This document shows positions 1-6,651 of a DNA stretch of 64,000 nt, piece by piece. Source of the stretch: Oscillospiraceae bacterium (GTDB lineage Bacteria > Bacillota > Clostridia > UMGS1810). The notes beneath the pieces were generated by a model, which was not told the DNA's origin, ran no database searches, and saw only the letters and a program-made list of their open reading frames with translations. The stretch covers positions 1 to 64,000 of the forward strand of contig JAJXRJ010000002.1 in assembly GCA_021629085.1 (NCBI GenBank), read 5' to 3'. How positions within the stretch are numbered: position 1 is the first letter of the stretch; each line of letters opens with the position of its first letter. The translations under genes and the position numbers were made by a program.

Positions 1-61
1 ATATGAATATGATAACATATAGTAAATACTAGGTAATTTCTAATAAAACGGAGGTGACTCT

Positions 62-415
62 ATGAAAAAATGGATTCCATGGGTTGCGGGCATCCTTTTG
101 GGCATTTTGCTTTCGGGCGGGTTTGCGTTCGCCTACCACACCCTTGCGCCGCAAAGCACCCCCGCAATCACACAGCCCGCCGCGGACGCGCCGCAAGCAG
201 AGCAGGCGGCAGAACAGGCGGCACAGCCCGATAAGGTGCAGGAAGCGCCGCCGGCAGACGGGGCGGATGCGGCAGATACGGCAGATGAGCAGGCACAGCC
301 CGCACAGCCGGACGCACAGGCCCCGGCGGTGTCCGCGCCCGCGCCCGCATCCACACCCCGGCAGGAGGCCACAGTCTACATCACCAAAACCGGCAGCAAA
401 TACCACAACAGCTAG
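62..415 (+). CDS. Membrane-anchored Ala/Pro-rich protein, cut short by an in-frame amber codon
   Basis: The 117-residue product has an N-terminal hydrophobic segment (about residues 5-27) that would act as an uncleaved anchor or signal peptide, then a low-complexity Ala/Pro/Gln/Asp linker (about 30-100). A GGAGGTG Shine-Dalgarno site lies just before the ATG. The last residues (TVYITKTGSKYHNS) are the opening of a small Cys-containing domain often found at the C terminus of secreted clostridial proteins, in which YH-x3-C continues to PCxxC. The TAG at 413-415 interrupts exactly this motif; the same frame then continues with the missing half (see next entry). The gene is therefore either a recent nonsense pseudogene or a protein extended by read-through. 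Function is unknown. The composition resembles the protein encoded at 48413-48952. Confidence 0.6.
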   Translation: MKKWIPWVAGILLGILLSGGFAFAYHTLAPQSTPAITQPAADAPQAEQAAEQAAQPDKVQEAPPADGADAADTADEQAQPAQPDAQAPAVSAPAPASTPRQEATVYITKTGSKYHNS

Positions 416-502
416 TGCCACCACCTTCGGCAGAGCAAAATTAGAACCACGCTTTCAGACGCGAAGGCGCGCGGCTATACGCCCTGCTTGGACTGCCACT
501 AG
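413..502 (+). pseudogene. Rest of the Cys-domain in frame behind the amber codon
   Basis: After the TAG the frame stays open for 28 codons to a second TAG (500-502). It encodes CHHLRQSKIR...LSDAKARGYTPCLDCH. This matches the second half of the YH-x3-C ... K/A-ARGYTPCxxC domain begun before the stop, so four expected elements (YH, first Cys, ARGYTPC, CxxC-like end) are all present with no frameshift. The stop takes the place of the residue just before the first Cys. A single substitution in a sense codon would explain it. Confidence 0.65.
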
Positions 503-634
503 CGGCGTGTGCAAATGCACGCAAAAAAAGCCTTGCAATCTGCAAATGCGGATTGCAAGGCTTTTTTCCTTCCCCTATTCCAGCTCCCCCACCGCCGCGC
601 CGTTTTCACAGCCCAAAATGCGCACATCGCGGTA
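489..634. repeat. Direct repeat R1 (146 bp), left flank of the ATPase insert
   Basis: This segment recurs at 2145-2290 in the same orientation with the same length and 7 mismatches by hand count. It holds the last codons of the upstream gene (LDCH-stop), a rho-independent terminator and, on the minus strand, about the last 20 codons of mtaB. It is thus a partial copy of the junction that must once have joined the upstream gene directly to mtaB. Confidence 0.9.
523..567. terminator. Terminator inside R1
   Basis: A stem GCCTTGCAATC / GATTGCAAGGC with a 10-nt loop is flanked by an A-run on the left and a T-run on the right, so it can work in both directions. It ends transcription of the gene at 62-502. 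Confidence 0.85.
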
Positions 635-746
635 AGCCTAAGCGCACCTGGCGGGTGCCGGCCGCTTGTGGAGCCGTACAGATGGCAATATGCAAACTTT
701 CACCTTTATTTCGGCGTAAAAAATGTATTTAATGCTCAAATTATCG

Positions 747-775
747 TTGCATATTTTGTGATCCTGTGTTATACT
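747..775 (+). promoter_or_regulatory. SigA-type promoter of the ATPase gene
   Basis: TTGCAT (747-752), a 17-nt spacer and TATACT (770-775). It lies inside the insert between the two repeats, so the ATPase gene carries its own promoter. The expected transcription start near 782 excludes the upstream ATG at 776. Confidence 0.7.
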
Positions 776-805
776 ATGTCTGTATTATTGTGTGGAGGTG
801 GGCCT

Positions 806-2119
806 GTGTACCGGGTTGCAATAGAAAAACTTTACAGTTGGAAAGCGCGCAAGCGCCGCAAGCCGCTGATCATTGAAGGCGCAAGGCAGGTTGGGAAGAC
901 TTGGCTGATGAAAGAATTCGGCAGCAAAGCTTATGCCGACACTGTATATATCAATTTTGATTCCAATTCCCAAATGGCACAGCTATTTGCTTCCGATTTG
1001 GACATAAACCGCCTGATTATGGGGATTGAGCTGTATGCCGGCAGAAAAATTGATGCGGACAACACGCTGCTGATATTCGATGAGGTGCAGGAGGTGCCCA
1101 GAGCGCTTTCCTCCCTCAAATATTTCTACGAAAATGCGCCGCAGTATCATATTGTCTGCGCCGGCTCCCTTTTGGGCATTGCGCTGCACAAAGGCACATC
1201 ATTTCCCGTGGGTAAGGTGGATTTTTTAAACCTTTATCCCCTGTCGTTCAAGGAGTTTTTAATGGCGACTGCGGGCGCGCGGTATGCCGGGCTGCTTGAC
1301 AAGCAGGATTATCCGATGATTGCCGCTTTTAAGCAGACTTATATTGACGCGCTTAAGCAGTATTACTTTGTGGGCGGTATGCCGGAAGCGGTGCAGAGTT
1401 TTGCCGAAGAAAAGGATTTTAACGAAGTTCAAGAAATCCAAAAACGGATATTGGCGGCTTACGAACAGGATTTTTCCAAGCACGCGCCAATTGAAATTGT
1501 TCCGAAAATCCGTATGATATGGAACAGCATCCCCTCCCAGCTTGCAAAGGAGAACAAGAAGTTCATTTACGGCCTTGTGCGCGAGGGCGGCCGGGCAAAG
1601 GAATATGAGGCGGCAATTATGTGGCTTTGCGACTGCGGGCTTGTCCACAAGGTCAGCCGTGTAAATGCGGCGGGAATCCCGCTCAAAGCCTATGAGGATT
1701 TAAAAGCTTTTAAGCTGTTTATCGTTGACGTGGGGCTTCTTAGCTGTATGGCCGGCCTGCGCCAGCGCACACTGCTCTACGGCAACGATTTGTTTGCCGA
1801 GTTCAAAGGCGCACTGACTGAGCAGTATGTATGCCAGCAGCTTAAAACAATCGATGGCTTAGGCATTTATTACTACACCAATGACCGCGGCTCCTGTGAG
1901 GTGGATTTTATAATTGATACCGGCGAAACGGTTATTCCCATGGAGGTCAAAGCGGAGGTCAATTTGAAAGCAAAGAGCTTAAAAACCTACCGTGAAAAAT
2001 ACCAGCCCGAAATTTCTGTCCGCACCTCGATGGCGGACTACAAAAAAGAGGATTGGCTCGTCAATCTCCCGCTGTATGCGGTGGGGGAAATCAGCAAAAT
2101 TGAAAGCAGTTATCGTTGA
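806..2119 (+). CDS. AAA_14/DUF4143 family ATPase
   Basis: A 437-residue protein of the widespread ATP-binding family with an AAA_14 domain followed by DUF4143. Walker A is GARQVGKT (about residues 25-32) and Walker B is LLIFDEVQ (about 88-95). The C-terminal part carries a PD-(D/E)XK-like signature, EVDFIID followed by MEVKA, as in many DUF4143 proteins. The GTG start is chosen because GGAGG (794-798) lies 7 nt upstream and the promoter ends at 775; longer starts would begin inside the promoter or the repeat. Cellular function of the family is not established. The gene with its promoter lies between two 146-bp direct repeats and uses the right-hand repeat as terminator, so it looks like an acquired unit. 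Confidence 0.85.
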   Translation: MYRVAIEKLYSWKARKRRKPLIIEGARQVGKTWLMKEFGSKAYADTVYINFDSNSQMAQLFASDLDINRLIMGIELYAGRKIDADNTLLIFDEVQEVPRALSSLKYFYENAPQYHIVCAGSLLGIALHKGTSFPVGKVDFLNLYPLSFKEFLMATAGARYAGLLDKQDYPMIAAFKQTYIDALKQYYFVGGMPEAVQSFAEEKDFNEVQEIQKRILAAYEQDFSKHAPIEIVPKIRMIWNSIPSQLAKENKKFIYGLVREGGRAKEYEAAIMWLCDCGLVHKVSRVNAAGIPLKAYEDLKAFKLFIVDVGLLSCMAGLRQRTLLYGNDLFAEFKGALTEQYVCQQLKTIDGLGIYYYTNDRGSCEVDFIIDTGETVIPMEVKAEVNLKAKSLKTYREKYQPEISVRTSMADYKKEDWLVNLPLYAVGEISKIESSYR

Positions 2120-2144
2120 GCCCCTGCCACCCTTGGCCGCGGCC

Positions 2145-2290
2145 TGGACTGCCACTAGCGGCGTGTGCAAATGCACGCAAAAAAAGCCTTGCAATCCGCA
2201 TTTATGGATTGCAAGGCTTTTTGCCTTCCCCTATTCCAGCTCCCCCACCGCCGCGCCGTTTTCACAGCCCAAAATGCGCACATTGCGGTA
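2145..2290. repeat. Direct repeat R2 (146 bp), right flank of the ATPase insert
   Basis: Second copy of the 489-634 segment. It starts 25 bp after the ATPase stop and runs into the intact 3' end of mtaB. Five of the seven differences from R1 are in the terminator loop. R2 is the functional end of mtaB, while R1 contains only a fragment of that gene. Confidence 0.9.
2179..2222. terminator. Bidirectional terminator inside R2
   Basis: Same stem as in R1 (GCCTTGCAATC / GATTGCAAGGC) with A- and T-runs on either side. It ends the ATPase gene from the left and mtaB from the right. Confidence 0.85.
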
Positions 2291-3523
2291 TTGCCCCGAA
2301 AGGTCGGACGAAGCTTTTATACGCACCTTCACATAGTTTGCCGCCGTGCCCTCAAACATCCCGTCCCCTGCCGGGTGTTCAAACAGGGTTTCGAGCGTTT
2401 TGCCCGCAAACGACTCGATATAGCGGGTGCGGCATCTGTCCACCAGCGCGCCCATCTTATGGCTGCGCGCCTCCTTCACCGCCGGGTTTACCTGGCCCGG
2501 CATGGTATCGGCCCGGGTACCCTTCCTGTTAGAATAGGCAAACACATGCGCGTCGGCAAACCCGATTTTTTCCATAAACTGCAAAGACGCCGCAAACTCC
2601 GCGTCCGTCTCGCCCGGGAAGCCCACCATAATATCGGTGGCAATGGCGGGGGCTTGAAAATAGCTGCGCAAAAGCTTCACCGAATGCGCATACTCCGCTG
2701 TGGTGTATTTGCGGCGCATGCGCTGCAGGGTTTCGTCGCACCCGCTTTGCAAAGAGACGTGGAAATGCGGGCAGAGCTTGGGGTTTTTGGAAAGCTTCCT
2801 TATAAAATCTTCCGTTAAAATGCGCGGCTCCAGCGAGCCCAGCCGCACCCGGCGCACGCCCGCAACATCCGAAACCGCATCAATGGCAGTGAGCAGGGTT
2901 GCGTCTTTTAAATCTTTGCCATAGGAAGATAAATGGATGCCAGTGAGCACCAGCTCTGTAAACCCGCGTGAGGCAAGGGCCTTCGCCTCGGATACAATCT
3001 CGTCTATGCTGCGGCTGCGCACCGGCCCGCGCGCATAGGGGATGATGCAATAGCTGCAAAATTCACTGCACCCGTCTTCAATTTTCATAAACGCGCGCGT
3101 CTTTTCCTCAAACCCGCTGATGGCAAGCGGCTCATAGTCCCGGCGTTTTAGGGCGTTTGAAACCTCCACTTTGGGGCCTTTTTCCATGGCCTGCTCCAAA
3201 AGCTCCACAATGCGCCCCCGTTCGCCTGTGCCAAGCACGAAATCCACACCCGGGATGGCCGCCACATCGTCTGGCGCAACCTGCGCATAGCACCCCACCG
3301 CGGCAATCAGCGCGTTGGGGTTTTTGTGCTGTGCACGCCGGATCATCTGGCGCGATTTGCGGTCGCCCATATTGGTCACGGTGCAGGTGTTGATAATGTA
3401 AATATCGCTTATTTCGTCAAACGGCACCACGCGGTAGCCGCGTTTATGAAAAAGCTCCTGCATGGCTTCGGTTTCATACTGGTTTACTTTGCACCCCAGC
3501 GTGCAAAACGCCACTGTTTTCAT
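2231..3523 (-). CDS. mtaB: tRNA (t6A37) methylthiotransferase MtaB
   Basis: A 430-residue radical SAM enzyme that adds a methylthio group to C2 of N6-threonylcarbamoyladenosine at position 37 of ANN-decoding tRNAs. The N-terminal UPF0004 domain has Cys7 and Cys11 (FCTLGCKVNQ) and NTCTVTN. The radical SAM cluster motif is CSEFCSYCIIPYARG. A TRAM-like C-terminal end follows. The start is the ATG giving MKTVAFCTLGC, with GGAGAT upstream; a longer frame to 3595 has no such site. The family call over MiaB rests on the TLGCKVNQ signature and on a separate MiaB at 4805. Its last codons are duplicated at 571-634. Confidence 0.92.
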   Translation of the reverse strand: MKTVAFCTLGCKVNQYETEAMQELFHKRGYRVVPFDEISDIYIINTCTVTNMGDRKSRQMIRRAQHKNPNALIAAVGCYAQVAPDDVAAIPGVDFVLGTGERGRIVELLEQAMEKGPKVEVSNALKRRDYEPLAISGFEEKTRAFMKIEDGCSEFCSYCIIPYARGPVRSRSIDEIVSEAKALASRGFTELVLTGIHLSSYGKDLKDATLLTAIDAVSDVAGVRRVRLGSLEPRILTEDFIRKLSKNPKLCPHFHVSLQSGCDETLQRMRRKYTTAEYAHSVKLLRSYFQAPAIATDIMVGFPGETDAEFAASLQFMEKIGFADAHVFAYSNRKGTRADTMPGQVNPAVKEARSHKMGALVDRCRTRYIESFAGKTLETLFEHPAGDGMFEGTAANYVKVRIKASSDLSGQYRNVRILGCENGAAVGELE

Positions 3524-3627
3524 CTGTAAATCTCCATTCTTTTCCCATCTGCCGCGGCAAATGCTGCACCTGCCGCATCTAACATTATACACCAATTACA
3601 AAATTTTTCAAGATTTTAGAAAAAACA

Positions 3628-3657
3628 TTGACAAAAAAGGCAAAATGGGTGTATGAT
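3628..3657 (+). promoter_or_regulatory. SigA-type promoter of the HPr-like gene
   Basis: TTGACA (3628-3633), 18-nt spacer, TATGAT (3652-3657), about 25 bp before the ATG at 3683. Confidence 0.7.
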
Positions 3658-3682
3658 GTTGGTAAGAAAGGGGGCGTTTAAA

Positions 3683-3910
3683 ATGAAAACGTTCAACATT
3701 GAGCTTGCACAAATCAACGATGTGAAAAATTTTGTCAATATCGTAAACAAGTATGACTACGAAATGGATTTGTCGTCCGGCCGCTATGTGGTGGATGCAA
3801 AGTCCATTATGGGGATTTTCAGCTTGGATCTGACAAAGCCCATTAAGGCGGAAGTGCACACCGACGACTGTGAAGACCTGCTCGCCGAGTTAAAGCCTTA
3901 TATGGTGTGA
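3683..3910 (+). CDS. HPr-like protein lacking the phosphorylatable histidine
   Basis: A 75-residue single-domain protein with the HPr fold signature: a central AKSIMGIFSLDL segment equivalent to the region around the regulatory Ser46 of HPr. The usual active-site histidine segment (HARPA) is replaced by INDVKNFV, with no His there, so it cannot pass phosphate in the PTS as HPr does. This recalls Crh of Bacillus, a regulatory HPr paralogue that keeps only the serine site, but orthology is not shown. The start is the ATG with AAAGGGGG 8 nt upstream. It is monocistronic: own promoter, then a terminator directly behind. Confidence 0.75.
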   Translation: MKTFNIELAQINDVKNFVNIVNKYDYEMDLSSGRYVVDAKSIMGIFSLDLTKPIKAEVHTDDCEDLLAELKPYMV

Positions 3911-3911
3911 G

Positions 3912-3937
3912 AAATAGCTGACAAACCAGCTATTTTT
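3912..3937 (+). terminator. Short terminator after the HPr-like gene
   Basis: AATAGCTG / CAGCTATT stem with a 6-nt loop followed by a T-run, starting just behind the TGA. Confidence 0.75.
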
Positions 3938-3993
3938 TGCTTTATGCACAGTTGTTTCCCAAATTTCTTAAAAAGCGAGGAGCGTTAAAAGCC

Positions 3994-4530
3994 TTGGAGT
4001 TTTGCTACCGTCCCACCGAATACGAGCTTAAATTGTCGGTGCTCTATGTCATCGACAGCTTAAAGGTGAGCGCCACGGCATATGTGCTAAACGCCGTGAT
4101 GAGCGCCGCGGTGAAAACCAGCTATTTTGAGGTGGGCCACATCACCTACCTGCTCATGGAGGACGGCGAGGTGGAGGAGCTTACCATTGACGGCCAGGCG
4201 GTGTTTTCCATCACACCCAAGGGGAAGGCGGCCATTGGCTATTTTTACCATTCCATTCCCTTTAGCGTGCGGGAAAAGCTTTTAAAAAAGGCGGAGGAGA
4301 TAAACCGCCAGGCCAAACGCGATGCTGAGGTGATAGCAGAGTGCGTGCCGGTAAACCACCGCGAATATATGGCGTCTTTAAAAATTTCTGAGTCGGGCGA
4401 CACGCTTTTGCGGGTGGATTTAAACACCGGGTCGCTTGAAATGGCCCAGCGGGTAGCTTCGCATTTTAAGAAAAACCATGAGGAAATTTATCATAAAATT
4501 TTAGAGATCCTAACGGGAGATCTTTCTTAG
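3994..4530 (+). CDS. DUF4364 family protein
   Basis: A 178-residue protein that fits the DUF4364 family, which is common in Clostridia. The N-terminal half is a winged-helix-like region (LKLSVLYVIDSLK, then TSYFEVGHITYLL). A SITPKGK turn and an IPFSVREKLL segment follow. A regulatory or DNA-binding role is often assumed for the family but is unproven. The TTG start is chosen because GAGGAG (3977-3982) precedes it; the earlier TTG at 3937 falls inside the terminator of the previous gene. No clear promoter was identified. Confidence 0.7.
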   Translation: MEFCYRPTEYELKLSVLYVIDSLKVSATAYVLNAVMSAAVKTSYFEVGHITYLLMEDGEVEELTIDGQAVFSITPKGKAAIGYFYHSIPFSVREKLLKKAEEINRQAKRDAEVIAECVPVNHREYMASLKISESGDTLLRVDLNTGSLEMAQRVASHFKKNHEEIYHKILEILTGDLS

Positions 4531-4561
4531 AACATACGCAAATCGGGTTTATGATATTGCA

Positions 4562-4604
4562 GGCAAAAGGCGCCGCCGGATTACACCGGCCGGCGCTTTT
4601 TGCC
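4562..4604. terminator. GC-rich bidirectional terminator
   Basis: GGCAAAAGGCGCCGCCGG pairs with CCGGCCGGCGCTTTTTGCC around a short loop, closing the DUF4364 gene. Confidence 0.8.
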
Positions 4605-4639
4605 GTCTTAAAAAGGCAAATATTTGTTGAATTTTGCGG

Positions 4640-4668
4640 TTTACATCCCGGTGCCGCTGTGGTATAAT
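4640..4668 (+). promoter_or_regulatory. Promoter of the miaB-mutSL-hfq cluster
   Basis: TTTACA (4640-4645), exactly 17 nt, TATAAT (4663-4668). Transcription would start near 4675, leaving a leader of about 130 nt before miaB. A second TATAAT at 4761-4766 lacks a well-spaced -35 box. Confidence 0.7.
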
Positions 4669-4676
4669 AACCTCAC

Positions 4677-4710
4677 GAAGCTCTAAAAAAGCATAGCTTT
4701 TAAGAGCTTC
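4677..4710 (+). promoter_or_regulatory. Hairpin at the extreme 5' end of the miaB transcript
   Basis: GAAGCTCT and AGAGCTTC form a perfect 8-bp outer stem, with AAAAGC / GCTTTT pairing inside around a 3-nt loop. It begins within about 3 nt of the predicted transcription start. There is no T-run after it, so it is not a normal terminator. A 5'-protecting hairpin or a protein-binding leader is possible. Confidence 0.5.
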
Positions 4711-4804
4711 GGAGAACATTGTATCATTCCCGCTTCGCACTTGCGCGCTTGCGGAGATGGTATAATAAAAAAATACGAAATTGAGAAAATAAGCGGAGGA
4801 AGCT

Positions 4805-6214
4805 ATGGCAAACCGCAGCGCGGCGCACATTGCGCCGCAAGAGATAGAACGTCAAAAACAGATTATCAACCGGGTGCGGGACGCGGTGGCAAACAAGCGC
4901 CCGCGCGCGTTGATTGAAACCTATGGCTGTGCGCAAAACGTCAACGATTCTGAGCGCCTTTTTGGCATGCTTGAGGCGATGGGGTATGCCAAAACCGAGA
5001 AAAAAGAGGAAGCCGACCTCATCTTATACAACACCTGTGCAGTGCGCGAAAACGCCGAACTCCGGGTGTATGGGAACTTAGGTGCGCTAAAAGCGCTTAA
5101 GCGCGCAAAGCCGGAGCTTTTAATCGGCGTGTGCGGCTGCATGATGCAGCAAAAGGCGGTGGCGGAAACCATCCAGAAAAAATACCGGCATGTGGACCTG
5201 GTTTTTGGCACCCATGCCCTTTACCGCTTTCCTGAACTTTTAGAAACCGCGCTCAAAAACAAGCGCGTGGTGGATGTGGAAGACACAGACGGCGCAATTT
5301 CAGAAGGCCTGCCGCTGCACCATGACGGCGGGGTTTTGGCAGGCGTGTCGGTGATGTATGGCTGCAACAATTTTTGCACGTACTGCATTGTGCCCTATGT
5401 GCGCGGCCGCGAACGCAGCCGCGATATCGGCGACATCCTTTCAGAGGTGCAGGCGCTTTCTCAAAAAGGGGTCAAAGAAGTGATGCTTTTGGGGCAAAAC
5501 GTCAATTCCTACGGCAATGACCTCAAAAACGGGCTGGACTTCCCCGCCCTTTTAAACCGGGTGTCCGAAATAGAGGGCATTTTACGCATCCGTTTTATGA
5601 CCAGCCATCCCAAAGATTTGAGCGATGCGCTCATCTCAGTGATTGCCAATAACCCCAAGGTCTGCAACCAGCTGCACCTGCCCATCCAGTGCGGCAGCAA
5701 CCGGATTTTGGAAAAAATGAACCGCAGATATACGCGCGAAGCGTATCTTGAAAAAATCAAAAAAGTGCGGAGCCTTGTGCCCAATGTGACGCTCACCACG
5801 GATATTATTGTGGGGTTCCCGGGCGAAACCAACGAGGATTTTTTGGAAACGCTGGATATTTTAGAAAACGTGCGGTTTGACAGCGTGTTTTCATTTATCT
5901 ATTCCAAGCGGGCGGGCACGCCGGCGGCCACCTACCCCGATGTGCTGACGCCAGAGGAAAAAAAGGCCAATTTCAACCGGCTTTTGGAGGTACAAAACGC
6001 CATTTCGGCTGAAATTAACGCGCAATATACCGGCAAAACGGAAACCGTTTTGGTGGAGGGCGCAAGCAAAACCGACCGCCGCACGCTCACCGGGCGGACG
6101 GAGGGCGGAAAAATCGTCAATTTTGCAGGCGGGGCAGAGCTTGTCGGGAAGCTGGTGCCCGTGCGCATCACCGAGGCGCGCACCTGGTCGCTTTTGGGCG
6201 AAATCATTCATTAA
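4805..6214 (+). CDS. miaB: tRNA-2-methylthio-N6-dimethylallyladenosine synthase MiaB
   Basis: A 469-residue radical SAM methylthiotransferase that converts i6A37 to ms2i6A37 in UNN-decoding tRNAs. Visible motifs are ETYGCAQNVNDSERL, YNTCAVRE and CGCMMQQ (N-terminal cluster cysteines), CNNFCTYCIVPYVRG (radical SAM cluster), and a TRAM domain over about the last 65 residues. GCGGAGGA precedes the ATG. Its substrate is made by MiaA, encoded 5 kb downstream in the same run of genes. The next gene (YlbF/YmcA family) starts 20 bp later, the same neighbour as in Bacillus. Confidence 0.95.
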   Translation: MANRSAAHIAPQEIERQKQIINRVRDAVANKRPRALIETYGCAQNVNDSERLFGMLEAMGYAKTEKKEEADLILYNTCAVRENAELRVYGNLGALKALKRAKPELLIGVCGCMMQQKAVAETIQKKYRHVDLVFGTHALYRFPELLETALKNKRVVDVEDTDGAISEGLPLHHDGGVLAGVSVMYGCNNFCTYCIVPYVRGRERSRDIGDILSEVQALSQKGVKEVMLLGQNVNSYGNDLKNGLDFPALLNRVSEIEGILRIRFMTSHPKDLSDALISVIANNPKVCNQLHLPIQCGSNRILEKMNRRYTREAYLEKIKKVRSLVPNVTLTTDIIVGFPGETNEDFLETLDILENVRFDSVFSFIYSKRAGTPAATYPDVLTPEEKKANFNRLLEVQNAISAEINAQYTGKTETVLVEGASKTDRRTLTGRTEGGKIVNFAGGAELVGKLVPVRITEARTWSLLGEIIH

Positions 6215-6234
6215 AAAACCAAAGGAGAATCAAT

Positions 6235-6624
6235 ATGGCAGATATTATGGAAAAAGCAAAGGAACTTGGCATGATGATTGCGGACAGCGCGGAGTTTAAG
6301 ACGCTCAAAGCCGCTGAAAATGCGCAGCTGGACGACCGGGCGGCGGTGGAGCTGATGGTGGAATATCAGAACACCAGAAAAGCATTAAACGAACGCGCCG
6401 CAAAAGAGGACGTCACCAAAGAGGAATTTGAAAAAATCCAGGCTGAGGCCACGGCGGCGTTTCAAAAAATTATGGGCAACGAGCACATTGCGGCCTATGT
6501 CAACGCACAGCAGGCGTTTTCCAACATGATGAACCAAATCAACGGCGTGCTTTCTTACTATGTGACCGGGCAAACCGAAGGGGGCTGTTCGGGAAGCTGC
6601 TCGAGCTGCTCGGGCTGCCACTAA
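6235..6624 (+). CDS. YlbF/YmcA (RicA-type) family protein with a Cys-rich tail
   Basis: A 129-residue mostly helical protein of the YlbF/YmcA family. In Bacillus, YmcA (RicA), YlbF (RicF) and YaaT (RicT) form an iron-sulfur complex that works with RNase Y in mRNA maturation. The tail carries CSGSCSSCSGCH: four closely spaced cysteines and a His, suited to binding a metal or Fe-S cluster. The place between miaB and mutS matches ymcA of Bacillus, so RicA is the likelier paralogue; this is inference from synteny. AAAGGAG precedes the ATG, and mutS follows after 27 bp. Confidence 0.8.
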   Translation: MADIMEKAKELGMMIADSAEFKTLKAAENAQLDDRAAVELMVEYQNTRKALNERAAKEDVTKEEFEKIQAEATAAFQKIMGNEHIAAYVNAQQAFSNMMNQINGVLSYYVTGQTEGGCSGSCSSCSGCH

Positions 6625-6651
6625 GGGCTTTGAAGTTCGGAGGTACACCCC

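Noticed and set aside
413..415. Pyrrolysine or general TAG recoding
   Set aside because: TAG ends several other clear genes here, and no pyl genes are in the window. A local nonsense mutation is simpler.
84..635. Overlapping Arg/Pro-rich frames in 29-635
   Set aside because: They are shadows of the Ala/Pro-rich gene in other frames and lack ribosome-binding sites.
509..805. Upstream extension of the ATPase reading frame
   Set aside because: It starts inside repeat R1 and runs through the promoter at 747-775. GTG 806 has the only good ribosome-binding site.
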